Of a stretch of 64,000 bases of DNA, positions 15,845 to 24,439 are shown piece after piece. Position 1 is the first letter of the stretch, and each line of letters opens with the position of its first letter. The DNA lies in NCBI GenBank assembly GCA_009783315.1, contig WRHI01000001.1:1-64000 (forward strand), given 5' to 3'. Source of the stretch: Peptococcaceae bacterium. Its GTDB lineage: Bacteria; Bacillota; Desulfitobacteriia; Desulfitobacteriales; Syntrophobotulaceae. A program made the translations under genes and the position numbers. The notes beneath the pieces are model-generated. The model was given only the letters and a program-made list of their open reading frames with translations, was not told where the DNA came from and did not search any database.

Positions 15845-15904
15845 AGTTTTCCACTCCTTCAGTTATCTTGATTTGTTAATGATCCACTTTCCAAGGTCCG
15901 TTTT

Positions 15905-16015
15905 CTAGCAGAGAACGCTCATGGCAATGAGGAGCAGGATGATAACAACAACAATAGCCACACCACACGGATTCGGGCAACATTCGTTTCCAACTCCAAC
16001 AGTATTTAATGACAT
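15905..16015 (-). CDS. Tiny membrane protein, sporulation-type
   Basis: A 36-residue protein: a short N-terminus with NECCPNPCG, then one membrane helix (VAIVVVIILLLIAMSVLC). GGAGG stands at correct spacing before the ATG at 16015. It is upstream of the YjcZ-like gene and shares its terminator. The layout is like YjcZ, but the family is not certain. Confidence 0.55.
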   Translation of the reverse strand: MSLNTVGVGNECCPNPCGVAIVVVIILLLIAMSVLC

Positions 16016-16158
16016 CGGTTATCCCCTCCAAAAGGAATTTTTTGTTTTACGATGTAATATATGGTAATTCTTGCGGGATGCAACTTGTGCACATTTATTT
16101 TTTTGAGGACAGCATCTTTCGACGGGGTATTATATGCTAAATTGTTGTCTCATTCTTG

Positions 16159-16167
16159 TGATATAAT
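16159..16167 (+). promoter_or_regulatory. Extended -10 promoter before the GNAT-like gene
   Basis: TGATATAAT is a perfect extended -10 element (TGnTATAAT), 33 bp upstream of the start codon at 16200. TTGTTG or TTGTCT in the expected -35 area is poorly spaced. Confidence 0.5.
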
Positions 16168-16199
16168 GGTTGTTGGCGATTGAAGGGAGACGTTAGATA

Positions 16200-17294
16200 A
16201 TGAACAACATTACAAGACATGATGAACCTCTGAAAGTTGAGACAGAAAATCACGGCGACTTTCTCTCCCTACCAGGAAGACTCTATCCCCCAAAAGCTTG
16301 CCCGCGCAACAGAGCGACGGAGAAAGAGCTTCTGGAAAACTCCCATGTCCTAAGCCATTATTTCGAGCTGTTTGTGTTTACGGCGCGGAGGGGAAATGAT
16401 GCCGCGACGCGCTGCGCCTTGACCATATATCCAGGCGACACGACAGCGTATTTAGGTTTTTTTGACAGCGAGAATGATAGGGAAGCCGCCACGGCGCTTT
16501 TTGAAGCCGTGGAACGTTTCGCGATGTCCCGAGGTCTTAATCATGTTGTCGGTCCTGTAGACGCCAGCTTTTGGCTGGGCTACCGTCTAAAAATCAATAA
16601 GTTTGATAAAGCTCCTTATTTCGCTGAACCTTGTGGGTTGCCCTGGTATCAGGGGCTTTGGGAACATAACGGCTATAGGGCTACCGACCTGTACTCTTCC
16701 CATGCTTTTGTTGACCCTCCTAACACCTATCACAATGAAAAATTCGCTGTCCGGCTCAGGGATTTTCTTGCCCAAGGCTATCGCATCAGCTCCCCGGATC
16801 GAAAAGATTGGGATAAAACCATCGGTGAAATCTACGGCCTGATTGTTCGTCTGTACAGTGATTTTCCTGTGTTTAAGTTTATCACCGAGCATGATTTTCG
16901 GAGTCATTATGCTGACCTGCAACATATCGTGGATTGGTCCATGGTTAAGGTTGCCTATTGGCATGATGAGGCTGTAGGATTCTTTATCAGCGTCCCGGAT
17001 TACGGCTGTCTGCTTAATCAGCCCCTCACCCCGTCGGTGGTTTCCCGGGCTCTTCTGACCAGAAAACGTCCCGGACGTTATGTTATGCTCTATATGGGGG
17101 TTGATCCGGCCCATACAGGGCTCGGCAAAGCTATCACGCAGACTATCATTAGCGAAGTGGTGAAAAAACATGTCCCGGTTATCGGCGCTCTGATCCATGA
17201 AGGAAAAATCAATGAGCGCTACGTTGAAGAAATGATTGCGGAGAAATATCATTATCTGTTGTTTGAAAAGTCTTTGGGCTCTGCCACGCAATAA
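16200..17294 (+). CDS. GNAT-like acyltransferase of unknown substrate
   Basis: A 364-residue protein. The C-terminal part carries a GNAT motif A-like stretch, YMGVDPAHTGLGKAITQTI (about 299-317), that would bind acyl-CoA. The N-terminal half contains a conserved-looking GPVDASFWLGYRLK segment (about 120-133). It heads a group with an AMP-ligase 68 bp downstream. That pairing hints that an activated acyl group is made and transferred, but no substrate can be named. Confidence 0.6.
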   Translation: MNNITRHDEPLKVETENHGDFLSLPGRLYPPKACPRNRATEKELLENSHVLSHYFELFVFTARRGNDAATRCALTIYPGDTTAYLGFFDSENDREAATALFEAVERFAMSRGLNHVVGPVDASFWLGYRLKINKFDKAPYFAEPCGLPWYQGLWEHNGYRATDLYSSHAFVDPPNTYHNEKFAVRLRDFLAQGYRISSPDRKDWDKTIGEIYGLIVRLYSDFPVFKFITEHDFRSHYADLQHIVDWSMVKVAYWHDEAVGFFISVPDYGCLLNQPLTPSVVSRALLTRKRPGRYVMLYMGVDPAHTGLGKAITQTIISEVVKKHVPVIGALIHEGKINERYVEEMIAEKYHYLLFEKSLGSATQ

Positions 17295-17362
17295 ACTCTG
17301 GCTTGAAAATCATGCCGCGGGTATTGCGTCATGACACTTAGATTCACAGGAGGGGAGACTGC

Positions 17363-18691
17363 ATGACACTGACTCTGAGGTCTGTGCTGGAGAACGCTGA
17401 CAAACAATGGGGCAACCGGCCATATGTCTTTACCCGAAGTAATCCAGGCTCGGGATTCGTGGGGAAAACCTTCGGCGAATTTGCTTCTGATGTCCGAGGC
17501 TTGGCTGGGACGCTGATTGACCGGGGGTTCACCGGCAAAAATCTTATGGTGTGCGGGGAAAACAGCTACGAGTGGATGGTCGCTGATTTGGCTGTGAGCG
17601 CTTATGTGGGAGCTTCGACCGTTATGGGCAAAGACCCGGGGACGTTGGAACCTGCTTTGGCCCTGGCCAGACTGAGATCCCATATGGAAAAAACCGACAT
17701 TGCCGCTGTTTTTTACTCTGAGAAGCTGCCGCAGTTTCAGCCGTCGACGGCGTTTCAGAAGCTGCAAGAGGGGACGGCGATTCCTTTCTTCTCCCTGCAA
17801 AATGATCTGTACTCTATGGCCGTGTCCGGTGGTGAATCCGGGATACCGCGGGCGGACGCCGACCAAGATATCTTATGCAAGATATTCTTCACATCCGGAA
17901 CAACAGGCTCACCGAAAGCTGTCATGCTGTCGCAAAAGAATATTTTCGCGGGTGTGAGCGGCCTTTCGGCCCGGGCGCCAATGAACGAAACGGACGTCGG
18001 CTATTTGTTCGCACCGCTGAGTCATACCTATGGCGGCATCTATAACTTCATTTATTCCCTGATATTTGGTTCCAAGCTTTATTTGTGCTCGGATACCAAC
18101 CGAATGGCCGAAGAACTGCAGTTGGTTCAGCCTACAGTTTTTTGTGCCGTGCCGCTGGTTCTTGAGAGATTTTTGGCGGCGGCACAGGTTAGCGGCGCCC
18201 CGGCGGCAACTTTGAAACATATCTTTGGCGGCAAGCTCCGGTATCTCTTTTGCGCCGGCGGCCCATGGTCTTCAGTTGACCGGAACTGCTATCTAAACGC
18301 CGGCTTGAACCTGCTGGAAGCCTACGCATTAACGGAAACAGCGTCGTCTCTGGCCATTTCTTACTCCGGGGCAGGAGACACAGAATCGGTGGGTACCGTG
18401 CTGGAAAATCTTGAAGTGCGCGTTGATAACCCCGACGGTCGTGGTTATGGCGAGATTCTGGTGCGCGGGGACAGTGTTTTTCTCGGCTATTATCGTGATG
18501 ATGAAGCAACAAAGGCCGTTGTTGACCAGGAGGGCTTCTTTCACACGAATGATCTTGGCAGAATGGATGAAACAGGGCGTTTGTATCTTGCCGGGCGCAA
18601 GAAAGGTCCGGCGAAATCCACCGCCGGGGAATTCGTCAGCCCGACAAGAGAGGAAACAGTGTGGAAGACATCGGAGAAGGAACCGACTTGA
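17363..18691 (+). CDS. AMP-dependent acyl ligase lacking the C-terminal domain
   Basis: A 442-residue adenylate-forming enzyme. Core motifs are intact: FFTSGTTGSPKAVML (175-189), the YALTETAS block, and the hinge region GRLYLAGRKK then GEFVSPT. It stops about 20 residues past the hinge. The usual 100-110-residue C-terminal domain, with its catalytic Lys, is missing. No continuation is found in the other two frames. The enzyme could make an acyl-adenylate, but thioester formation would be impaired. AGGAGGGGAG precedes the ATG. It could be a decayed gene or a real short form working with the GNAT-like partner. Confidence 0.75.
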   Translation: MTLTLRSVLENADKQWGNRPYVFTRSNPGSGFVGKTFGEFASDVRGLAGTLIDRGFTGKNLMVCGENSYEWMVADLAVSAYVGASTVMGKDPGTLEPALALARLRSHMEKTDIAAVFYSEKLPQFQPSTAFQKLQEGTAIPFFSLQNDLYSMAVSGGESGIPRADADQDILCKIFFTSGTTGSPKAVMLSQKNIFAGVSGLSARAPMNETDVGYLFAPLSHTYGGIYNFIYSLIFGSKLYLCSDTNRMAEELQLVQPTVFCAVPLVLERFLAAAQVSGAPAATLKHIFGGKLRYLFCAGGPWSSVDRNCYLNAGLNLLEAYALTETASSLAISYSGAGDTESVGTVLENLEVRVDNPDGRGYGEILVRGDSVFLGYYRDDEATKAVVDQEGFFHTNDLGRMDETGRLYLAGRKKGPAKSTAGEFVSPTREETVWKTSEKEPT

Positions 18692-18705
18692 AGGAGGAAA
18701 ATGAT

Positions 18706-19830
18706 TTGGATATCGCGCAAAAATTACACGAACTCTTCACGGAAAGCGAACTGCAAGACGATTGTGTCAGCTTCCCGAACTGGGGCATCCTTGTCCGTCC
18801 CCAAATCAACAAATTAACTGATAATACAGCCCAACTAAGTTTTAACATCTCATCACCAGAATGGGACAGTGAGATGTTTGAAACTTCCGTGGGTATGGGC
18901 GATTCGCAAGAAAACGCCATAAATATGGCTCTAGGCAGTTTTGTGTTTGGTATGATGGATGGCATTAAACACATGATGAAAGACAAGGGCTATGCCTGTG
19001 GCCAATGCACTTGCGAAACCCAAACCAATGAGATTGATGCCGAATTTGCCGGCGCGCGGCGCCATTGGCGTGTGTATGAAAGCAATCTTGTGGTCATGGG
19101 AAACAGACCCAAAAACACGGAAACAGTGGCATATTGGCGGATGATTGCCGACGCGATCAAACAGCGCCTGGGCAACCAAAAAATATGCTACGTCAAAATC
19201 TACACGGCAAGAATCGGTGACAATGTGACGAGCGAATGCCGCATCAACGATATCATGTCGCCGGAGATCAGTGAACAGTTAGCCGAATATGTCAAAACAT
19301 GGGATATAGAAGGATTTGGCTCCCAGAAGCAGTTCTTTTTTCTGGTTCAGGACGAGAACACCTCTAGTCCCTATCCTTATACACCGGCACAAATCGCCGA
19401 CTGCGTCAAGCAAGCCATTTCCTTGTTTGAGAGCTGCGAAACGGATGAAGCCTATGAAGACTTCGTTGAGACCTTGGCCCAGCGAATAGGGGACAGAGAT
19501 CTGGCCCTGGAACTATATATGTTTCTGCCGGAAATGTGTGCAGAGACTGCGTTTGACAGCATCGACTATGGCGAACAGATCAGCATCTGCTGCGGCGGCG
19601 TCCAGGAAAAAGTCTATAAAACACAATTGGCCAGTTATTACCCGATTTTTAGTGCCCTTCACGCAGAGTTTGCGGCGGGCCGTTTTGCGAATGATTTATA
19701 TAGAAAATACATTTCTGTCAGCTCTATATACAACGTGATTTCCCAAGCGAAAAGCAAAGGAACGGATCTAACCAAAGGCGGCAAAATCCACATTTCGTTC
19801 GGAGCAGACGAGGCGTACACATTGAGATGA
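18706..19830 (+). CDS. DUF6348-like hypothetical protein
   Basis: A 374-residue soluble protein. I choose TTG at 18706, since AAGGAGG (18691-18697) is 8 bp away; a GTG at 18661 is in frame but overlaps the ligase and has no ribosome site. Residues around GARRHWRVYESNLVVMGNR recall DUF6348, a family of unknown function, but this is a weak recognition. Several Cys pairs occur (CGQCTCE, ICCGG). No catalytic motif is seen. Confidence 0.5.
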   Translation: MDIAQKLHELFTESELQDDCVSFPNWGILVRPQINKLTDNTAQLSFNISSPEWDSEMFETSVGMGDSQENAINMALGSFVFGMMDGIKHMMKDKGYACGQCTCETQTNEIDAEFAGARRHWRVYESNLVVMGNRPKNTETVAYWRMIADAIKQRLGNQKICYVKIYTARIGDNVTSECRINDIMSPEISEQLAEYVKTWDIEGFGSQKQFFFLVQDENTSSPYPYTPAQIADCVKQAISLFESCETDEAYEDFVETLAQRIGDRDLALELYMFLPEMCAETAFDSIDYGEQISICCGGVQEKVYKTQLASYYPIFSALHAEFAAGRFANDLYRKYISVSSIYNVISQAKSKGTDLTKGGKIHISFGADEAYTLR

Positions 19831-19836
19831 TACGCT

Positions 19837-20391
19837 CTATCCCCGCATAGAAAACCGGCACCCGCAATAGTTCTGCCGATAGAAACCCTCTTCACGGGAA
19901 ATCACCAGACTTTTCCGGAAGCCGTCTTGTTTCTTGAAGTCAATTTCCCCAAACCCCAACCCAACCTCAGCGGCAATCTCATTGCCCAAAGTCAGCAACA
20001 GCGCGCTATCCTTATGAGGACTCAGCGTCAAAGTCGTGGTATACAAATCCCTGCCGTTTGCCTTAGCCCAAGCAGCGCTCCGCCCCAAACGATAGCGGAA
20101 ACAAGCCGCACAGCGACGGCCTTTTTCCGGTTCCGTCTCCAAACCCTTAACAGCGTCCATCCAACCATCAGGATCATACACATCTTCAACAAACAGGACT
20201 CCCCGCCGGGCGCAGTAACTGGCCAGCTCATCCCGCCGCCGCACATATTCAGCAACCGGATAAATATTCGAGTTGCTAAAAAAAACCGTCACGTGCCCCA
20301 AGGACTGCACCCGCGGAATAGCCGGTCCGCTGCAAGGCGCACAACAGGAATGCAATACTATTTCTGCATGGGAACTTGTCTCAACTGACAT
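19837..20391 (-). CDS. queH: Epoxyqueuosine reductase QueH
   Basis: A 184-residue enzyme for the last step of queuosine synthesis, reducing epoxyqueuosine in tRNA. Hallmarks: LHSCCAPC (13-20), the RRCAACFRYRL cluster near 91-101, TTLTLSPHKD (about 118-127), and the terminal YRQNYCGCRFS. These cysteines bind the iron-sulfur and associated metal site. QueH is the non-cobalamin alternative to QueG. GGGAGG stands 7 bp before the ATG. The converging gene on the plus strand ends 6 bp away. Confidence 0.93.
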   Translation of the reverse strand: MSVETSSHAEIVLHSCCAPCSGPAIPRVQSLGHVTVFFSNSNIYPVAEYVRRRDELASYCARRGVLFVEDVYDPDGWMDAVKGLETEPEKGRRCAACFRYRLGRSAAWAKANGRDLYTTTLTLSPHKDSALLLTLGNEIAAEVGLGFGEIDFKKQDGFRKSLVISREEGFYRQNYCGCRFSMRG

Positions 20392-20693
20392 AGAACGCCT
20401 CCCAGAGTGGAGAAGGGTTAGGAGAAGGGGCTAGGGGTCAGGGGTTAGGGGCTAGGGATGGTAACTATCAGCTGTGTGCTGATAGTAGGGAATTTGAAGG
20501 TGAAGAATCGGTGAAGGCGAAGACTTCCTTCCCTGTGTTCTTTTCGTCCTAAACTGTCCTAAGCCCGAATAACTCTGGTCAAAGCATACTTTCTCATTTC
20601 TCAACTAAAATTCCCAACTATCAGCATAGCTGATAGTTACCATCCCTAACCCCTAACCCCTGACCCCTAGCCCCTTCTCCTAACCCCTAACCC
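20392..20693. other. Gene-free region made almost wholly of the family C inverted repeat
   Basis: Besides the queH ribosome site at its left edge, this stretch consists of the two arms and unique centre of the repeat listed at 20411-20690. No small gene is supported inside. Confidence 0.6.
20411..20690. mobile_element. Family C inverted-repeat element
   Basis: Two arms of about 80-90 bp, almost identical when one is reverse-complemented. The left arm runs GGTTAGGAGAAGGGG..GGTAACTATCAGC..GATAGTAGGGAATTT; the right arm begins AAATTCCCAACTATCAGC and ends TAGCCCCTTCTCCTAACCCC. The centre of about 110 bp is unique and shows no gene. Each arm also has its own CTATCAGC..GCTGATAG hairpin. It adjoins the deleted ABC transporter gene. 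Confidence 0.7.
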
Positions 20694-21527
20694 CTAACCC
20701 CTGATCCCTTCTCCTAGCCCCTTCACCAGATCGCCGAAGGACACATTTCTGCCATACAACAAGATGGATGCCCGGAAGATCTTGCCGCTGACAACCATGA
20801 TGAGGAAACAGGTGGCGGCCAGGATGGCACCGCTGACCAGATACTGCGGCAGCGGAATGCTGTTGGTCAAGGCCGTGCGCAGAGGCAGTATCAGCGGCGA
20901 CGTGAAAGGAATATAACTGAAGAGCAGGGCGACGCTGCCATTGGGGTTGACTAAGACCGGACCGAAACAGAAGAGCGGCAGCATCGGTAGCATAAAAATG
21001 ATGGTCTGAAAGTTGGTACCGGAATGAGCGTCTTCAATGGTGGCACCCACTGCGGCAAAACAAGAAAAGTAGAGAAGATAGCCGCTGAAGACAAACAGCA
21101 CAATCGGGATGATCTGCCAGGTGACCAGATAGGATAAAAGAATGGTCGTACCGGCGTCAGCCAAAGCGCGGACTTCGCGAATGATGCCCTCCTGGCTCAC
21201 GGGGTCAAGCCCCGAAATGGGCTCGTCCAATATGAGCAGTTCCGGTTCATGCACCCGGGCATCCTTATATAACCCGCGTTCCTCGGGTAGATAGCCGATT
21301 TTACTGTTGTTGCTTTTTGCTTTGGCGTCGACGCGAATGGCGATAGCGCCGCTGTCCGGTTTTTTGATGCCCAGAATACAGCGGATGATGGTTGATTTAC
21401 CGGCGCCGTTGTGGCCGAGAAGACCCAGAATTTCACCTCGCTCAACGGAGAACGTGACGTTGTCAACGGCACGTACGAATCCAAAGGTTTTGGTGAGGTT
21501 TTCAACGCTTATAGCTGATTCGTTCAA
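20694..21527 (-). pseudogene. ABC transporter remnant: NatA-like ATPase fused to NatB-like permease
   Basis: One open frame of 277 codons joins parts of two genes. Residues 1-95 are an ABC ATPase start with Walker A (GHNGAGKST). It jumps from LYKDARVH straight to PELLILDEPISGLDP, the Walker B region, so the Q-loop to LSGGQ signature segment (roughly 45 residues) is missing. After TTILLS it jumps again into the C-terminal membrane part of a NatB/ABC-2 permease ending in GRNVSFGDLVKGL. Two in-frame deletions best explain this. Without the signature motif it should not work as a transporter. Confidence 0.8.
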
Positions 21528-21580
21528 CGCGTTCGACTCCCGTCTTTGTCATGGCGTGCTCCCATGAAAAATAGCCGCCC

Positions 21581-22051
21581 TCATAAGGTGCCGTATTCAA
21601 TCAGCTCATAACCGAGGGTTTTGGCAGATTTCACATATTCCAGTATGAGCAACTCAAATAAAGCGTGCACGGATGTTTCAAACAATTGTTCCTTTTCGTT
21701 ATCAACGCTGTCGCCTGCCGTGCATGATATAAAGAGACTGCGCGTCTCCCAAATAAGTTGTTGTCCTTGAGACGACGCCAAATGAGCATTTTTTGTAAGA
21801 TGATTAAGGAAAGGCTTGAATTCAGAAGTTTCACCTCCAACCGCAAAACCCTCCTCTTTTTCTGTGCCAAGTTCGTGCACCAACAAATAGAACGGATGAT
21901 ACAATTTTTCGAATTTCTCCCGCACTATGCTCAGTTTCCTATCTCGCTTATATCCGATGTTCGTCAATAAGTAGCCCATGGCAAAAGTGACAACAGGAAC
22001 AAAAAGCTGAATAATCCCCATCAAAGTTGATGTCTCGCCAGAATAACTCAA
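21581..22051 (-). CDS. Hypothetical protein with N-terminal membrane anchor
   Basis: A 156-residue protein with one membrane segment (about 11-31) and a helical cytosolic part (REKFEKLYHPFYLLVHEL). The start is TTG at 22051, with AAGGGGG 9 bp upstream. No family recognised. The N-terminal anchor plus a helical cytosolic domain resembles many small phage-defence or membrane-adaptor proteins, but nothing specific supports that. Confidence 0.5.
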   Translation of the reverse strand: MSYSGETSTLMGIIQLFVPVVTFAMGYLLTNIGYKRDRKLSIVREKFEKLYHPFYLLVHELGTEKEEGFAVGGETSEFKPFLNHLTKNAHLASSQGQQLIWETRSLFISCTAGDSVDNEKEQLFETSVHALFELLILEYVKSAKTLGYELIEYGTL

Positions 22052-22097
22052 TCAATCCATCCCCCTTATCAAGTTCTGTCACCTCTTCCACGAAGGA

Positions 22098-24260
22098 CTA
22101 GGTCCGCTCTCCTACCCGATATACCAAAGCCGTCCGCGGCACCAAACTAATCTTTAGACACTGGGTCCCGGCATCATAGATAAAACTATTGCGCGGACCG
22201 AACCCGCCAAAATCAGCGTGATCCGTATCAATGCACAGGATGGGCGCATAATCGTTCTCAGATGACTGAGGGGCATTGTTCGTCTGTCCCAGTTTTTCCA
22301 CCGCTTTTACCGCGGCTTTTTCCGTCAACCCAACTTCTTGCACCACGTCACTTTGCACGCTCTGCACAGCCTGAACCGTCTGCCCGGGCCGGCTTGTCAA
22401 TCCGAACGGATCTGTCGGCCCGGCTTGTTCTGTCAAACTATCCCCGCGGCAAATCACATGCTCAAACGTCTGGGTTTTGGTCGGATGGAAATTGAATCCA
22501 AAAACATAGTCGCCCCTCTGAAAATGCACAAACTTGTCGTCATTATGGATATTCAACAGAACAGGAGAATGCTCCAACCCCATCAGACATCCGTCTCTCT
22601 GCAGATCAATCATAGCCCGGTCAAAAGCCAGCAAACCCCCGTATCTGAGATCCGGGTTATCAGCCAGACTCCATTGGCGCCTCGCGTAATGAAAACTGTC
22701 GTTGTTGCCCTGCCTGGGAAAATCAATCCACTCCGGATGGCCGAACTCGTTGCCCATGAAATTCATGTACCCCTCACCGGCCAAAGCGAACGTCATCAAC
22801 CGAATCAGCTTATGCAAAGCAAGAGCCCGGTCGATAATATGGCTCTGGGCATGCCGGCTCATATGGGTATACATCTCCGCGTCTGCCAACCAGAACATAA
22901 TGGTTTTATCGCCCACCAGGGCCTGATCGTGGGATTCACAATACCCCATATTCTTCTCATAAGGGCGCCGCGTGGTCAGTTCATGCCACATCCAACCCAT
23001 ATCCCAGTTCTCATCGGCCACTTTCTTCAACGTGGTGATCCAAAAATCAGGCACACCCATAGACAAACGGTAATCGAAACCGATCCCACCGTCCCTAATG
23101 GCGACACACATACCCGGCATACCGCTCATATCCTCCGCGATGGTCACCGCGTGAGGATTGACTCCACGCACCAACTCATTCGCCAGCTGCAGATACACCA
23201 CCGCATCCATATCTGTATCCATGCTGAAATACTTGCTGTAATGGTCAAAGGCCACCCCCAGTCCATGATGCTTATAAAGCATAGACGTCACACCATCAAA
23301 ACGAAACCCGTCAAAATGATACTCCGTCAACCAAAACTTCAGATTAGACAGCAGAAAATGCAGCACCTCCGGCTTTCCGTAATCAAAAAGCCTTGTATCC
23401 CAGGCGCTGTGTTCACCCAGCCCTCCCTGATGAAAGAACTGGTACTCCGTCCCGTCAAAAGCCCCAATCCCATCCTCCGTATTCTTAGCCGCGTGAGAAT
23501 GGACAACGTCAAGAAAAACAGCGATTCCCAAAGCATGAGCCGCGTCAATAAGGGCCTTCAGCTCCTCCGGCGTACCGAACCGGGAGGACACCGCGAAAAA
23601 ATTCGACACCTGATACCCGAAAGAAGCATAATAAGGATGCTCCATAACCGCCATCAGTTGAATCGCGTTATAGCCGGCGCAATGCACACGAGGCAGCACC
23701 GTTTCCCGAAACTCATCGAACGTATGCACCTTATACTCTTCGCCGGCCATGCCAATATGAGCCTCATAAATCAAAAGGGTAGGGGAAGCCACAAACCCTT
23801 GATCCGTCCAAACAAAATCCTGCCGCCAGATTTGCCCGCAAAAAATCCCCGTCGCTCCATCCTGAACCGCCCGTTTACAATAGAGCGGCACCCGTTCAAA
23901 AGTCTGCCCCCCGGCGGTCAGCTGAACCTTCACATAAGACCCATGGGGCAACCGCTCTCCCGGCACAAAAAGCTCCCAATTCCCTTGACTAAGCCGCGTC
24001 AACTGATGGGACTGCCCATTCCAGCCGTTAAAATCCCCCTTCAGAGCCGCCGCCGTCGCATTCGGTGCCCACTCCCGGTAATACCACCCGTCCTCCGTTT
24101 CCTGAAACCCATAAAAAAGATGACCGTTGGCAAACTCCACCAAACTCTTCCGATCCGCCAATTTTGACCGCACCTGAGTATAATGACGCATCCTCAGGTC
24201 AATATCGGCCCCAAAAGGAGCGAGATAGCGATCCATCTCCATAATTTTGTATTTTTTCAT
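22098..24260 (-). CDS. glgB: 1,4-alpha-glucan branching enzyme, GH13
   Basis: A 720-residue enzyme that makes alpha-1,6 branches in glycogen. An N-terminal CBM48 region (WYYREWAPNATAAALKGDFN) precedes the GH13 barrel. Catalytic residues: D322 in GFRFDGVTSMLY, E376 in IAEDMSG, D445 in ESHDQALVGD. The YKHHG-type motif resembles the eukaryote/Bacteroides-type branching enzymes more than E. coli GlgB. Residues about 606-670 form a low-complexity insert in the C-terminal beta domain (QAVQSVQSDVVQEVGL). GGGAGG precedes the ATG. No other glycogen gene is nearby. Confidence 0.88.
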   Translation of the reverse strand: MKKYKIMEMDRYLAPFGADIDLRMRHYTQVRSKLADRKSLVEFANGHLFYGFQETEDGWYYREWAPNATAAALKGDFNGWNGQSHQLTRLSQGNWELFVPGERLPHGSYVKVQLTAGGQTFERVPLYCKRAVQDGATGIFCGQIWRQDFVWTDQGFVASPTLLIYEAHIGMAGEEYKVHTFDEFRETVLPRVHCAGYNAIQLMAVMEHPYYASFGYQVSNFFAVSSRFGTPEELKALIDAAHALGIAVFLDVVHSHAAKNTEDGIGAFDGTEYQFFHQGGLGEHSAWDTRLFDYGKPEVLHFLLSNLKFWLTEYHFDGFRFDGVTSMLYKHHGLGVAFDHYSKYFSMDTDMDAVVYLQLANELVRGVNPHAVTIAEDMSGMPGMCVAIRDGGIGFDYRLSMGVPDFWITTLKKVADENWDMGWMWHELTTRRPYEKNMGYCESHDQALVGDKTIMFWLADAEMYTHMSRHAQSHIIDRALALHKLIRLMTFALAGEGYMNFMGNEFGHPEWIDFPRQGNNDSFHYARRQWSLADNPDLRYGGLLAFDRAMIDLQRDGCLMGLEHSPVLLNIHNDDKFVHFQRGDYVFGFNFHPTKTQTFEHVICRGDSLTEQAGPTDPFGLTSRPGQTVQAVQSVQSDVVQEVGLTEKAAVKAVEKLGQTNNAPQSSENDYAPILCIDTDHADFGGFGPRNSFIYDAGTQCLKISLVPRTALVYRVGERT

Positions 24261-24368
24261 ACCCCAACGCCTCCCTTATTCAATGGACAATGGGCAATTG
24301 ACAATCAGGAACCGGGAACCATAAGCAGAACGCAATGACTATAGAAAACCAGCCACCCTATTTGCCTT

Positions 24369-24436
24369 TCATTGTCCATTGTCCATTGTCCATTGTCCAT
24401 TGTTTTGTCCATTGTCCATTGTTTTGTCCATTGTCT
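24369..24436 (-). repeat. Heptamer tandem array (TTGTCCA)n
   Basis: About eight copies of ATTGTCC/TTGTCCA with TTTTGTCC interruptions, lying between glgB and the ABC permease genes. It is the same unit as the ridA array, in reverse orientation. Confidence 0.85.
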
Positions 24437-24439
24437 TAA

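Noticed and set aside
22338-24167. 609-codon plus-strand open frame opposite glgB
   Set aside because: It is a mirror of the real gene caused by codon bias. Its protein has no family, and the minus-strand frame has full GH13 motifs.
24369-24436. Heptamer arrays considered as a CRISPR
   Set aside because: Units are 7 bp in direct tandem with no unique spacers, and there are no cas genes.
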